A stretch of DNA of 64,000 nt, from contig JAKSQO010000006.1 of the NCBI GenBank assembly GCA_024404095.1, positions 38,575-102,574 on the forward strand. The letters run 5' to 3'. Positions within the stretch are counted from its first letter, which is position 1. Each line of letters opens with the position of its first letter. Under the pieces are notes generated by a model. That model did not search any database and was not told the DNA's origin. It worked only from the letters and a program-made list of their open reading frames with translations. Of the stretch, positions 1-9,502 are shown piece by piece. A program made the translations under genes and the position numbers. This DNA comes from Clostridia bacterium (lineage in GTDB: Bacteria > Bacillota > Clostridia > Oscillospirales > Acutalibacteraceae).

Positions 1-112
1 GCACATTAAGAAGTGCCATTGAATCCGCACCGCCCGAAAGAGCGACAACCACCGATTTATCCTTTAACGGCATTTTGTATTTTTCAACAGCCTGCCTGAC
101 TTTACATATCAT
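1..112 (-). CDS. tilS: tRNA(Ile)-lysidine synthase TilS, N-terminal fragment
   Basis: Only the first 37 codons are in the window; the gene continues beyond base 1. The PP-loop ATP-binding motif SGGADSM lies at residues 26-32, the hallmark of TilS, which makes lysidine at the wobble base of tRNA-Ile(CAU). The chosen ATG (110-112) overlaps the end of dnaB, so the two are probably translationally coupled; an in-frame ATG at 71-73 is a second candidate. Position after dnaB agrees with the family. The rest of the protein cannot be judged. Confidence 0.8.
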   Translation of the reverse strand, partial: MICKVRQAVEKYKMPLKDKSVVVALSGGADSMALLNV

Positions 113-1478
113 TTCTGATTTTCTCCATAGACATAAACAATGTATGGTCGCCGTCCCAGATCATTTCAACCGTATCTGTTGCGCCGTGACGGTTTTTGGC
201 AACGATAACCTCAACCTTGTTGGCAAGCTCCTGCTGCTGTTCATCCTCGTCATTTTCGTCCTTTTCACCTGCATAGTAGTCGGGACGGTAGAGCATCATA
301 ACGATATCGGCATCCTGCTCGATTGAACCCGATTCACGCAGGTCGGCAAGCTGAGGTCTGTGAGAGCTTCCTCGGCCCTCAGTACCACGGGAAAGCTGAG
401 CACAGACGATAACAGGAATAGCAAGGTCTTTAGCCATAAGCTTCAATTCTCGTGTGATTTCGCTGACTGCCTGAACACGGTTTTCAACTCTTCCTGCGGG
501 CTTAATAAGTCCGAGGTAGTCAACGATAACGCACTCAACATCCTTAAGACGGCGAATTCGTGCCTTCATTTCGGGAACGGTGATTGAGCTTGTGTCGTCA
601 AAATACAGCTCGACATCATTGAGAGCGCTTGTAGCCTGTCCGAGTCTCTGCCAGTCCTCAGCGTCAAGCTCACCCGTTCTCATCTTGGAGGAATTAACTC
701 TCGCCTCGGTTGAAAGAACACGCATTGCAAGCTGTTCCTTTGTCATTTCGAGTGAGAACATCAGTACCCGGCGGTGACCGATATACGAAACATTTCTCGC
801 AAGGTTAAGCGCAAAGCTCGTTTTACCCATGGCAGGACGAGCACCGATAAGAATAAGGTCGGAACGGTGGAGACCTGTAAGAACTCTGTCAAGGTCGCCG
901 TAGCCGGTGGTAAAGCCCTTGTACTGCTCCTTTTCGGGAGAGGTGAGGTGCTGAAGCGTTGTATAAACATCGCTTATGATAATATCACCGAGCTTTGACG
1001 GCGCGTTGGTTTTTCTGCCCTGTCGGATATTGTATATCTTCTGCTCAGCGGCTTCAAGCAGCTCATCCGCTGTCTGCTCCTGCGTGGATGCGGCGTCAAT
1101 GGTTTCCCTTGAAGCGTTGATGAGCGAGCGTATGTAGAATTTTTCTTTTACGATTTTAGCGTATGATTCAACATTGGCTGTGGAGGGGACAACCTGTGCA
1201 AGCTGAAAAAGATAGTTCTTGCCTGCGGCGGTGTCATAAACCTTGTCACGTACAAGACTTTCAAGCACGATAAGCGGGTCAATTTTGCCGCCTGTTGCCT
1301 CGATTGTAGCCATAGCTGTGAAAATAGCCTGATGCTGAGGCAGATAGAAATCATCCGCGCTCAGAAGCACCTGTACCTGCGGCATGCAGGCAGGGTCAAC
1401 AAGGAGCGAACCGAGTACGGCCTGCTCCGCTTCAAGGCTGAAAACAGCTTCAGTTGAATTGTAATTAAGACTTTCCAT
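102..1478 (-). CDS. dnaB: Replicative DNA helicase DnaB
   Basis: 458 residues, the usual length for bacterial DnaB, the hexameric 5'-3' helicase of the replication fork. The N-terminal helical domain covers about residues 10-115 and the RecA-like motor follows, with Walker A GARPAMGKT at 212-220, a Walker B strand ending VIVDYLGL and the conserved GSIEQDAD segment near the C terminus. A GGGAGA ribosome site precedes the ATG. It sits 29 bases after rplI and overlaps tilS, in a co-directional minus-strand operon. Nothing unusual was seen. Confidence 0.97.
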   Translation of the reverse strand: MESLNYNSTEAVFSLEAEQAVLGSLLVDPACMPQVQVLLSADDFYLPQHQAIFTAMATIEATGGKIDPLIVLESLVRDKVYDTAAGKNYLFQLAQVVPSTANVESYAKIVKEKFYIRSLINASRETIDAASTQEQTADELLEAAEQKIYNIRQGRKTNAPSKLGDIIISDVYTTLQHLTSPEKEQYKGFTTGYGDLDRVLTGLHRSDLILIGARPAMGKTSFALNLARNVSYIGHRRVLMFSLEMTKEQLAMRVLSTEARVNSSKMRTGELDAEDWQRLGQATSALNDVELYFDDTSSITVPEMKARIRRLKDVECVIVDYLGLIKPAGRVENRVQAVSEITRELKLMAKDLAIPVIVCAQLSRGTEGRGSSHRPQLADLRESGSIEQDADIVMMLYRPDYYAGEKDENDEDEQQQELANKVEVIVAKNRHGATDTVEMIWDGDHTLFMSMEKIRNDM

Positions 1479-1507
1479 AAGTCTTTCTCCCTTATATGAG
1501 GTATTCC

Positions 1508-1951
1508 TTATTCTTCACTTACCTTAACCGTGAAGTCGGCGTTTACGCCCTGATAAAGCTTTACTGTTGCAGGGTAGCTGCCGAAAGCCTTGATATCATT
1601 GACGGTAATCTTTCTCTTGTCAATGTCAATCTTGAATGTCTTTTTCATTGCCTCCGCAATTTCCTTTGCTGTTACAGAACCGAAGAGACGGCCGCCCTGA
1701 CCTGCCTTTGCGGTAATTGTAATGATTTTTCCGTTGATTTCAGCGGCAGCCTTCTTAGCAGCCTCTGTTTCAACTGCAATCTTATGCTTCTTTGAATTCT
1801 CTCTGTTCTGAAGCTCTGTCATAGCCTGAGAGTTAGCCTCAACTGCAAGGTTTCTCGGGAAAAGATAGTTTCTTGCATATCCGTCAGATGTTGTTACAAG
1901 CTCACCCTTTTTGCCGAGCGACTTAACATCCTGCTGTAAAATTACTTTCAT
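1508..1951 (-). CDS. rplI: 50S ribosomal protein L9
   Basis: 147 residues, normal length for L9. The N-terminal rRNA-binding domain is recognisable from the starting MKVILQQDV, the GKKGELVTT segment and the [10 protein letters not shown] motif; a charged central helix and a small C-terminal domain follow. L9 binds 23S rRNA near the base of the L1 stalk. Its ATG overlaps the TGA of gdpP by four bases (ATGA), so translation is likely coupled. The gdpP-rplI-dnaB order is widely conserved in Firmicutes. Confidence 0.97.
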   Translation of the reverse strand: MKVILQQDVKSLGKKGELVTTSDGYARNYLFPRNLAVEANSQAMTELQNRENSKKHKIAVETEAAKKAAAEINGKIITITAKAGQGGRLFGSVTAKEIAEAMKKTFKIDIDKRKITVNDIKAFGSYPATVKLYQGVNADFTVKVSEE

Positions 1952-3948
1952 ACTGTCTGTACCTCTTTCTGTTTATTGTTTTCACGATAGTTTTCGATAT
2001 TGTGCATTACGTCAGCGGTAACCTTTTCAAAGGTTGAATCCTTGACCTGAGCCGCAGCCATAGTCTGATGTCCGCCGCCGCCGAGCTGTTCCATAAGAAC
2101 CTGAACGTTTACGGCGCCGAGTGAGCGTGCTGAAACACAAATCATATCGTTTAATTTAAATATAACAAAGGAAGCGTCAACACCGCTGATGTTCAAAAGC
2201 TCGTCTGCCGCCTGTGCGCTTATCATACGTATATCGGCGCACTCCTCGTCAGCAACGGCAATAGCACAGTTGCGGTATTTTTTAGCTCCGCTTATTATGC
2301 GGTTTCTTGCGTGATGATTCTCTATATCGTTGGCAAAAAGCTTCTTGACTCTGATTGTATCGGCATCCTGAGATTTGAGGAAAGCCGCCGCTTCAAATGT
2401 TCTCGGAGTGGAGCGGAGAATGAAATTCTTGGTGTCAAGGATGATACCTGCCATAAGAGCATCCGCTGTGAGGTTATCCATTTCATCGGTATCGGGAATG
2501 TACTCAATAAGCTCCGTAACCATTTCAGAGGTTGAGGAAGCACTCGGGTCGTGGAAGAAGATAACTGCGTCCTTAATGTAGTCAACTGCCTTGCGATGGT
2601 GGTCGATAACAACAACCATATCGCACGCATCAAGAATTTCTTTATTTTCAACAAAATTTGTAATATGAGTGTCGACAACAACAAGAAGATTGTTCTTTGT
2701 CTGACTGATTTTCTGCTTTGCGTCAGCGGTCGGCATAATTAGTTCGCCGAGACCCTCAGCTTTAACTCTTTCAAGCAGAGGCTTTGACATTGACTTGTCC
2801 TCGTCTGTAACAATGAATACATCCTTTTCAAAGCTTCGTGCAATATAAGCGATACCGAGAGCCGCACCCGTCGCGTCAAAGTCGGGAAAACGGTGTCCCA
2901 TAACATATACCGTATTGCAGCCGCCGATAAGCTCCGAGAGGGCAGAGGCAACAATTCTTGACTTGACCTTGTTGGTGCTTTCAATGCTCTTTGAGATGCC
3001 GCCGAAAAATTCGTAGTTGTCCTTTGTTCTAAGTACAGCCTGATCGCCGCCGCGGCCGAGAGCCATGTCAAGCGAGAGCTTTGCGTTGTCTTCACATTCC
3101 TTGAGGTCTGAGCCGTTTCCGACACCGATTGAGAGGGTAGCTCCGACATATTTTCCGTCATAGGTATAGCTTCTGACCGTGTCAAGAATATCAAATTTGC
3201 GCTCAACCATATGGTCTGCATCCTGCTTTTCGGCAACGATGCAGAACTTGCTGTCGCTGATTTTTGATAAATAGCACGGATAACCCGAAAGCCATTCCTC
3301 AATTATCTTTTCAATTCCGTTTCTAATTGCGGCGCAGTCAGTTTCACGGTAATCCTGCTGTATTTCCGCAATGTTATCAATTGTCATAATTACCATTGCG
3401 GGACGTGTCTTGATAAATTCATCAGCAATATTTCTGTACTTTGTGCAGTCGACAAAGTACATTACAATGTATTCCTCATTACCTTTTTTTGCTCGGTGAG
3501 AGAAAACGCTGAAATACTTGCCGTCACACTCGATTGTAACTCCGTTTGCAGAATCAACGATTGCGTCTGTGCCCATATTGGTCAGCGTTTCGGAAAGCTC
3601 GGAGTATGCGGCTGAGTTTGAGCCTGCAACCTGCTCCTCAAAAAGGCTGTTGAACCATTCAATGCTTCCGTCCTTTTTGCAGAGTACAACAGGGAGGGGA
3701 AAGTTGTTTTTCTCACGGCTGCCCCAGAAATTCAGACTGCTTGAAACTCCGTTGAGAATATTCTGCTTTTTGGTAACAATCGACTTGTTCAAAATGATTG
3801 TAGCCGCAAAAACACCGACAAGCAGAAGAAATTCAATCAGCGCAAACAGGGGACTGCCCTTGACGGCGGTAATGATAATGCAGATAAGTGCGATTGCCGC
3901 CGCAATTAAAAATACGGGGAAATTACGGAGAATTTCTTTGATTTTCAA
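1948..3948 (-). CDS. gdpP: Cyclic-di-AMP phosphodiesterase GdpP (DHH family)
   Basis: 666 residues with the GdpP domain order. Two membrane segments lie in residues 10-55, a PAS-like domain at about 80-170 and a degenerate GGDEF domain at about 175-305 (no GGDEF signature visible). The DHH domain has [11 protein letters not shown] at 351-361 and DHH at 449-451, and a DHHA1 domain with GGGGHQ lies near the C terminus. The family hydrolyses c-di-AMP to pApA at the membrane and controls potassium and osmotic balance and cell-wall stress. It lies between rnj (4 bases upstream) and rplI (4-base overlap). All metal-binding motifs look intact. Confidence 0.95.
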   Translation of the reverse strand: MKIKEILRNFPVFLIAAAIALICIIITAVKGSPLFALIEFLLLVGVFAATIILNKSIVTKKQNILNGVSSSLNFWGSREKNNFPLPVVLCKKDGSIEWFNSLFEEQVAGSNSAAYSELSETLTNMGTDAIVDSANGVTIECDGKYFSVFSHRAKKGNEEYIVMYFVDCTKYRNIADEFIKTRPAMVIMTIDNIAEIQQDYRETDCAAIRNGIEKIIEEWLSGYPCYLSKISDSKFCIVAEKQDADHMVERKFDILDTVRSYTYDGKYVGATLSIGVGNGSDLKECEDNAKLSLDMALGRGGDQAVLRTKDNYEFFGGISKSIESTNKVKSRIVASALSELIGGCNTVYVMGHRFPDFDATGAALGIAYIARSFEKDVFIVTDEDKSMSKPLLERVKAEGLGELIMPTADAKQKISQTKNNLLVVVDTHITNFVENKEILDACDMVVVIDHHRKAVDYIKDAVIFFHDPSASSTSEMVTELIEYIPDTDEMDNLTADALMAGIILDTKNFILRSTPRTFEAAAFLKSQDADTIRVKKLFANDIENHHARNRIISGAKKYRNCAIAVADEECADIRMISAQAADELLNISGVDASFVIFKLNDMICVSARSLGAVNVQVLMEQLGGGGHQTMAAAQVKDSTFEKVTADVMHNIENYRENNKQKEVQTV

Positions 3949-3952
3949 GTAA

Positions 3953-5827
3953 TTACACCTCCATAATAATAGAAAGAATCATCGGACTCCTTTTGGTTTT
4001 TTCATACATAAGGCGTGAAACCTCATCTCTGACCTTGCTTTTAATGGTTGAGAAATCCCGCACATTGTTTGAAATGCACTTTTCTATAACCAGACGTGCG
4101 GCATAACACGCATCGTCAATAAGCTCTTCGGATTCCTTGACGTATACAAAGCCTCGCGTCAGAATGTCGGGGCCTGCACAGATTTCACCTGTGTAGCTGT
4201 CCACCGAAACGGCAACAACAATAAGTCCGTCCTCGGCAAGTCGCTTTCTGTCACGCAGGACAACATTTCCGACATCGCCTACACCCGAGCCGTCAACAAA
4301 AATCTGACCTGCGGGGAGGGCTTCGGTGACCTTTAATCCGTTTTCGCTGACCTCAACCTGAAGTCCGTTATCAGCAATAAAGATATTTTCTTTCGGAATT
4401 CCCATGCTTTCAGCAAGCTGAGCGTGCTTTCTGATGTGCTTCTGCTCACCGTGGACAGGGATAAAGTACTTCGGCTTGATGATACCCATCATCAGTTTCA
4501 GTTCCTCCTGACAGGCATGACCCGAAACGTGAACGCCGTAGTTTCTTTCATATATAACATCCGCACCGAGCTTTAACAGCTCATTGACAACCTTGCCGAC
4601 AGTTTTTTCGTTGCCGGGGATAGGCGTTGCGGAAATGATAACGCAGTCGTTAGGACCGACAGCGACCTTGCGGTGGTCGGAGAAAGCCATTCTTGAAAGT
4701 GCGGACATCGGTTCACCCTGACTGCCTGTTGTTACAATAACCATCTGATCGGCAGGGTAGCGGTTGATCATGTCGATGCTTACCAACAGACCCTCGGGAA
4801 TGTTGAGATAGCCAAGCTCCGCACCGATATTGACAACATTTTCAAGGCTTCTGCCCGAGAGAGCAACCTTTCTGCCGAGTGCGTGCGCCTGGTCAATAAT
4901 CTGCTGAACACGGTGCACGTTTGAAGCGAATGTAGCTATGATAATTCTGCGCTGACCTGCTCTTTCAAAAAGAGTTCTCAGCGATTCGCCGACCTTCTTT
5001 TCACTCTCTGTATATCCGGGACGCTCTGCATTGGTAGAGTCGGAAAGCATACACAGTACACCCTCATTGCCAATCTGACCGAAGCGGTTGAGGTCAATCA
5101 TACCGCCGTCAATCGGCGTGCTGTCAATCTTGAAGTCACCCATCTGAACGATAGTGCCTGCACCGCATCTTATGGCAAAGGCGAGTGCGTCGGGAATTGA
5201 GTGGTTGACATGGATTGCCTCAACGTCAAATTTGCCCAGACCGATGTGGTCGCCGGGCTTTATTACGTTGAGTTCAGCTGAGCCGAGAAGATTGTGCTCC
5301 TCGAGCTTGCCCTCAATAAGTCCGATTGTCAGCCTTGTGCCGTAAACGGGAATGTTGACGGATTTAAGCAGATATGCGAGGGAACCGATATGGTCCTCGT
5401 GACCGTGGGTGATAACGATACCCTTGATTTTTTCCGCGTTCTGCTCAAGATAGGTGAAATCCGGGATAACGAGATCAACACCGAGCATATCTGCGTCGGG
5501 GAAGGCGAGACCGCAGTCGACAAGCATAATATCTCCGTCATATTCATAAACGGTGATGTTCTTGCCGATTTCATTAAGTCCGCCGAGAAAACCGATTTTA
5601 ACAGGTTTAACAGCCTTTTTCTTTGTGTAGCGTTTGTAGTTCTGCTTGTATGGCTTTCTCTGATTTCTCTTCTGATAATTCGACTTCTGATTCTGTTTTG
5701 AATTCTTGCTTTTGTCTGCCTGTCTGCGGTCTTTCTTTTCACCCTGCATTTTCTGCTTGTTAGGGCGCTTAGACTGCTTTTTCTGTGCAGACTTCTGACC
5801 TTTCTCGGTCTTTTCTTTGTTAGGCAT
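3953..5827 (-). CDS. rnj: Ribonuclease J
   Basis: 624 residues from the preferred start. The metallo-beta-lactamase core begins near residue 77 and carries the zinc motif HGHEDH at 141-146, then the beta-CASP and C-terminal domains. RNase J is the dual 5'-3' exo/endonuclease of Firmicutes mRNA decay and rRNA maturation. Residues 1-75 are a low-complexity tail rich in Lys, Gln, Asn and Arg, longer than in Bacillus RNase J and perhaps an RNA contact. An upstream ATG at 5849-5851 is unlikely because AGGAG lies between it and the ATG at 5825-5827. It heads the gdpP-rplI-dnaB-tilS operon. Confidence 0.95.
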   Translation of the reverse strand: MPNKEKTEKGQKSAQKKQSKRPNKQKMQGEKKDRRQADKSKNSKQNQKSNYQKRNQRKPYKQNYKRYTKKKAVKPVKIGFLGGLNEIGKNITVYEYDGDIMLVDCGLAFPDADMLGVDLVIPDFTYLEQNAEKIKGIVITHGHEDHIGSLAYLLKSVNIPVYGTRLTIGLIEGKLEEHNLLGSAELNVIKPGDHIGLGKFDVEAIHVNHSIPDALAFAIRCGAGTIVQMGDFKIDSTPIDGGMIDLNRFGQIGNEGVLCMLSDSTNAERPGYTESEKKVGESLRTLFERAGQRRIIIATFASNVHRVQQIIDQAHALGRKVALSGRSLENVVNIGAELGYLNIPEGLLVSIDMINRYPADQMVIVTTGSQGEPMSALSRMAFSDHRKVAVGPNDCVIISATPIPGNEKTVGKVVNELLKLGADVIYERNYGVHVSGHACQEELKLMMGIIKPKYFIPVHGEQKHIRKHAQLAESMGIPKENIFIADNGLQVEVSENGLKVTEALPAGQIFVDGSGVGDVGNVVLRDRKRLAEDGLIVVAVSVDSYTGEICAGPDILTRGFVYVKESEELIDDACYAARLVIEKCISNNVRDFSTIKSKVRDEVSRLMYEKTKRSPMILSIIMEV

Positions 5828-5910
5828 GTAGATAATCTGTCTCCTGTTCAAAAAGTAGTTTTATGTAAAATCTGATAAGTACAAATATTTTGCCATTATT
5901 TAACTAATAT

Positions 5911-5939
5911 ATAATACTATTAAAGAGATGAATTGTCAA
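5911..5939 (-). promoter_or_regulatory. Sigma-A promoter for the rnj operon
   Basis: On the minus strand TTGACA (5934-5939) and TATTAT (5911-5916) are separated by 17 bases. This leaves an untranslated leader of roughly 75 bases before the rnj start. Match to the vegetative consensus is strong; use is inferred. Confidence 0.7.
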
Positions 5940-5974
5940 TGCTTATTATGGTCACAAAACTTTCATAGTAAACA

Positions 5975-6003
5975 TTGTTTTTTGTTTCATTCGGTGGTAT
6001 AAT
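5975..6003 (+). promoter_or_regulatory. Sigma-A promoter for rnhA
   Basis: TTGTTT (5975-5980), 17-base spacer, perfect TATAAT (5998-6003), about 30 bases before the rnhA start. It is back to back with the rnj promoter. Confidence 0.65.
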
Positions 6004-6035
6004 TCGTTCAGAACAAATTCAGCAGAGGTAAACAG

Positions 6036-6473
6036 ATGAAACACGTAGATATTTTTACAGACGGAGCCTGCTCGGGCAATCCCGGACCCGGAGGCTGGGG
6101 AGCGATTCTCCGTTATAACGGAAACGAAAAGGAAATCAGCGGCGGTGAAAAAAATACAACCAACAACCGTATGGAGCTGACAGCCGCAATCGAAGCGCTT
6201 GCGTTGCTCAAGGAGCCGTGCGAGGTTACATTGTGGACGGACTCAAAGTATGTTGCTGACGGTCTCGGCAAGGGCTGGGCGGCAGGCTGGAAGAAAAACG
6301 GTTGGCGCAAGGGGGATAAAAAGCCTGCGCTGAACCCCGATTTGTGGGACAGACTAATCACTCTTTACAATACACATAAGGTTACCATTCAATGGGTTAA
6401 GGGTCACGCGTCACATCCCGAAAATGAGAGATGTGACAGAATGGCAGTATCGGAATGGGAAAAGCTGAAATAA
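6036..6473 (+). CDS. rnhA: Ribonuclease HI
   Basis: 145 residues, typical of bacterial RNase HI, which cuts the RNA strand of RNA-DNA hybrids. All catalytic residues are visible: Asp9 in [11 protein letters not shown], Glu47 in NNRMELTA, Asp69 in WTDSKYV, His124 and Asp134 near the C terminus. The basic protrusion around residues 80-100, with several Trp and Lys, is present as in the E. coli-type enzyme. Single-gene unit with its own promoter and a following hairpin terminator. Confidence 0.97.
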   Translation: MKHVDIFTDGACSGNPGPGGWGAILRYNGNEKEISGGEKNTTNNRMELTAAIEALALLKEPCEVTLWTDSKYVADGLGKGWAAGWKKNGWRKGDKKPALNPDLWDRLITLYNTHKVTIQWVKGHASHPENERCDRMAVSEWEKLK

Positions 6474-6477
6474 AACA

Positions 6478-6508
6478 GGAGCTGCCGTTAAAATGCGACA
6501 GCTCCTTT
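6478..6508. terminator. Intrinsic terminator after rnhA
   Basis: Stem GGAGCTG (6478-6484) with CAGCTCC (6499-6505), followed by TTT. It lies just before the end of the convergent gene at 6511, so it may serve both strands. Confidence 0.6.
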
Positions 6509-6510
6509 AC

Positions 6511-7032
6511 TTATGCTGATATTCTTTTTCTGAGAATCAATACGCTGATAATATCAAATACAGGTAAAACCTGAAATACGTAGTGTATGGGTCTGATTTT
6601 ATCATTTTTATCAGCGGCAATCACTTTTATTCCCGCTATGCCCGACAGCACAATCATAACCCGGCATAATATGTAATCCAACGGTATTAAAACAACGCTT
6701 ATCGGAAAGCTTATGGGAGCGAAAGCAATACAGATAATGAAGTTAATAATATAGAACGGTATTGAAACAAGCTTCATCTTTTTCCACATCTTTACCGCTT
6801 TTTCAGCATCACCGCTTTTTAACAGCCTGCGAACCTTTCCGACAGCGGAAATTTCTGTAATTACCGTTACGGCAAGAACAAAAAGAATAAGACCCAACAG
6901 AAATATATCGGCGATTGCAGGCAGTAAACGCTTGAATTCGTTTGAAATAATTGATGCGATAATCAGCGGAACAGCCGTTATTCCTGCAAGGCAGACATAT
7001 TGAAGCGTGAGAAAGGCATTTATCTGTTTCAT
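6511..7032 (-). CDS. Small multi-pass membrane protein of unknown function
   Basis: 173 residues. Hydrophobic stretches suggest four or five membrane segments, at about residues 10-30, 40-62, 92-112, 115-140 and 150-168. A basic, charged loop between the second and third contains several Lys and Arg. I do not recognise the family and see no catalytic motif. It lies 54 bases after the GH31 gene on the same strand, so it may be the last gene of that operon, but a role in sugar use is not shown. Confidence 0.7.
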   Translation of the reverse strand: MKQINAFLTLQYVCLAGITAVPLIIASIISNEFKRLLPAIADIFLLGLILFVLAVTVITEISAVGKVRRLLKSGDAEKAVKMWKKMKLVSIPFYIINFIICIAFAPISFPISVVLIPLDYILCRVMIVLSGIAGIKVIAADKNDKIRPIHYVFQVLPVFDIISVLILRKRISA

Positions 7033-7086
7033 TTAATCACTCCGTTCGTCTGTGATTTTATCACATTTTACATGGAATGTCTATAT

Positions 7087-9480
7087 TTACTCCATATTAT
7101 TTATTTCTTCGACAGCATCCCTTATTGCTTTTTTGCCGATAATTATCTTACTGTCAGAAGTCAGATATTTTGAATAAAGCACGGATTTTAAATCGTTAAG
7201 CCCCTGAAGCTTGGAGAAAAGCTCTGTCAGCATTTCTCTCTTCGGCGGGTTATTTTTATTATCAATGTCAGAAAGCTCAACTGTTATTCCTTTATCGGCT
7301 TCGACATTGTCAAGGTAAACATAGAAGCATCCGTCATTGAAGCAGAACTTTTCAGCACCGCTGACAACGGCGTTTCTGATATTTCTGAATTTGAGAACAT
7401 AGCTTCTTTTTTCGGGGATAACGCTGAGGTCTCCCTCTGCAGGATGAATTGTAAATATAAGCTTTCCGTCATCAAACTTTTGCTCGAACAGCGTTTCCGA
7501 AAACTGTCCGTTTTTGAAGTTCTCAGTCTCGCCGTCATCCTCATACATATTGAAAGAACCGCAGCCGCTGAAAATATGAATTTCAAGCTTGTCGGGATTT
7601 TGCCAGCTGTTGTTTTCACCGTCAGCGGAAATAGGAATGACCGCACCCTCTTTAGCAAGAACCGGGATAGTCGTTGTATCGCGGAACATACGCATTTTTT
7701 TGCCGCCGTGATATATTCTGCCTGTAAAGAAATCGGTATATTTACCCTCGGGAAGCCATACGTCAGTACCGCCCTGACGAAGGGTAGGATTACATTTCTC
7801 TGTAATCGGGCAGACAATCAGCTCACTTCCGAAAAAGTATTCATTTGGTACTGCGTATGCGTTCTCATCTTCGGGATAATCGTAATAAACCGGTCGGATA
7901 AGCGGAATACCGTCAGCGTTTGTGCGGCGGTTCATTGTGTAGATGTACGGAATCATTTTATGTCTTAAACGCATAAAATCCGTAACAATCCGCTGTGCTT
8001 CACCGCTGTATTTCCACGGCTCCTTACTTGAAAACTCATTTTTGGTTGAGTGAAGACGCATTATCGGGCTGAAAACACCGAACTGAACCCATCTGATATA
8101 AAGCTCATCGTCACGGATACCGAAGGTATGACCGCCGATATCGTGGCTCCACCATGAGTAACCTATGTTTGAGGCGGTTGCGGTGAAGTATGGCTGAAAA
8201 TCGAGTGCTGCCCAGTTGATAACGGCATCGCCTGAAAATCCGAGTGGATAGCGGTGAGAGCCGTAGCCTGCAAAGCGTGAAAGGGTGAGCGGACGTTTTT
8301 TGCCGTCGCGCTTCATGTCAAGACTGTGGTAGTGATTCAATGCCCATAAGGGGTCAAGTCCTTTTACCTTTGTGGTCTTTTCCTGCTGCCAGTCAAGCCA
8401 CCAGAAGTCAACACCCTCATCCTCATAGCCGTGATGAAGAAAACGAAAATAGCCCTCAATGAATTTAGGGTCGGTTATATCAAAAACAATCTGCTTTTTG
8501 CTCTCGGGGTCAATGCCCATAAACTGTGCAAATTCTCTGTATTGTTTCTCAAAACAGCGTACTCCCTGAGCAGGGTGGAGGTTAAGTGTAACCTTGTATC
8601 CGTCAAGATGGAGCTTATTGAGAAACTCTCTGTAATCGGGAAAAAGCTCCTCATTCCACGTGTAGCCTGTCCAGCCTGCATTGGCATAGCAGCCCTTGAC
8701 AACAGCAATCGGGTCATCGGGAAGCTGACATTTTGCGGCATCCTTTCCGAAACGCTTCGCTACATCCGTATAGTGCCAGTCCATATCGACGGTTGCAACC
8801 GTAATCGGAATTTTTTCTTCGCTGAAACGCCTCATAAGCGTGAGATATTCGTCCTGAGTGTAAGCCTTGTATCTGCTCCACCAGTTGCCGAGCGCAAAAC
8901 GGGGAATAAGCGGTGTCATGCCTGTCAGGCGGTAGTAATCTCTGACAGCTCCGTTATAGTCATTGCCGTAAGCAAAGCAGTAAATATCCGTGCCGTTTTC
9001 TCTCCTGCCGAGGATTTCCGCACGAGGACGGACAGTACCGTCTTTGAGAAGCAGCAGCGTTTTGCTGTCGTCCATAAGTGCGACACCGCCTCGTGAGATT
9101 ATGCCGTCACCGAGCTTAACCTTGCCCGCGGTCATATCGAGAGTACGTCTTGTGCCCTTGAGATTTCCTTTGCCGAAATCGGTAACAACTCTGCCGTCAG
9201 CGAGCGTAACCTTGATAAGCGTGCCGTCCATTATAATAAACTCAGCCTTTGCGGTTTTAATGATAATCGTACAGCCGCGCTTTCTAACCTTGTATTCAGG
9301 CGTTTCAAAGCCTCGTGACAATACAGCCTGAGTAGGGTAGTCGCAGAATTTTCCGTCGCTCTGCTTCTCTATTCTGATTAGCGATTCGGTTATAACGCTA
9401 ACCCTTGTTCTGCCGAAAATTTCGGCGCAGGGGGAGGCGCTGTTGTTTTTAATTCCGAATACCTCTTTAAAACCGTACAT
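7087..9480 (-). CDS. Glycoside hydrolase family 31 (alpha-glucosidase/alpha-xylosidase type)
   Basis: 797 residues with no signal peptide, so probably cytoplasmic. An N-terminal beta-sandwich precedes a TIM barrel. The nucleophile is Asp363 in FWWLDWQQ and the likely acid/base is Asp418 in GFSGDAVINW, followed by SWWSHDIGGH, all GH31 hallmarks. The family removes terminal alpha-linked glucose, xylose or related sugars with retention. It starts 22 bases after the GH38 gene, forming a two-glycosidase operon. The exact substrate cannot be read from sequence. About 80 C-terminal residues beyond the beta domains resemble no domain I know. Confidence 0.92.
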   Translation of the reverse strand: MYGFKEVFGIKNNSASPCAEIFGRTRVSVITESLIRIEKQSDGKFCDYPTQAVLSRGFETPEYKVRKRGCTIIIKTAKAEFIIMDGTLIKVTLADGRVVTDFGKGNLKGTRRTLDMTAGKVKLGDGIISRGGVALMDDSKTLLLLKDGTVRPRAEILGRRENGTDIYCFAYGNDYNGAVRDYYRLTGMTPLIPRFALGNWWSRYKAYTQDEYLTLMRRFSEEKIPITVATVDMDWHYTDVAKRFGKDAAKCQLPDDPIAVVKGCYANAGWTGYTWNEELFPDYREFLNKLHLDGYKVTLNLHPAQGVRCFEKQYREFAQFMGIDPESKKQIVFDITDPKFIEGYFRFLHHGYEDEGVDFWWLDWQQEKTTKVKGLDPLWALNHYHSLDMKRDGKKRPLTLSRFAGYGSHRYPLGFSGDAVINWAALDFQPYFTATASNIGYSWWSHDIGGHTFGIRDDELYIRWVQFGVFSPIMRLHSTKNEFSSKEPWKYSGEAQRIVTDFMRLRHKMIPYIYTMNRRTNADGIPLIRPVYYDYPEDENAYAVPNEYFFGSELIVCPITEKCNPTLRQGGTDVWLPEGKYTDFFTGRIYHGGKKMRMFRDTTTIPVLAKEGAVIPISADGENNSWQNPDKLEIHIFSGCGSFNMYEDDGETENFKNGQFSETLFEQKFDDGKLIFTIHPAEGDLSVIPEKRSYVLKFRNIRNAVVSGAEKFCFNDGCFYVYLDNVEADKGITVELSDIDNKNNPPKREMLTELFSKLQGLNDLKSVLYSKYLTSDSKIIIGKKAIRDAVEEINNME

Positions 9481-9502
9481 TATTTCAGAACCTTTCTTTT
9501 GA

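Noticed and set aside
8431..9096. Open frame of 221 codons opposite the GH31 gene
   Set aside because: Antisense shadow of a well-conserved enzyme; no ribosome site and no family resemblance.
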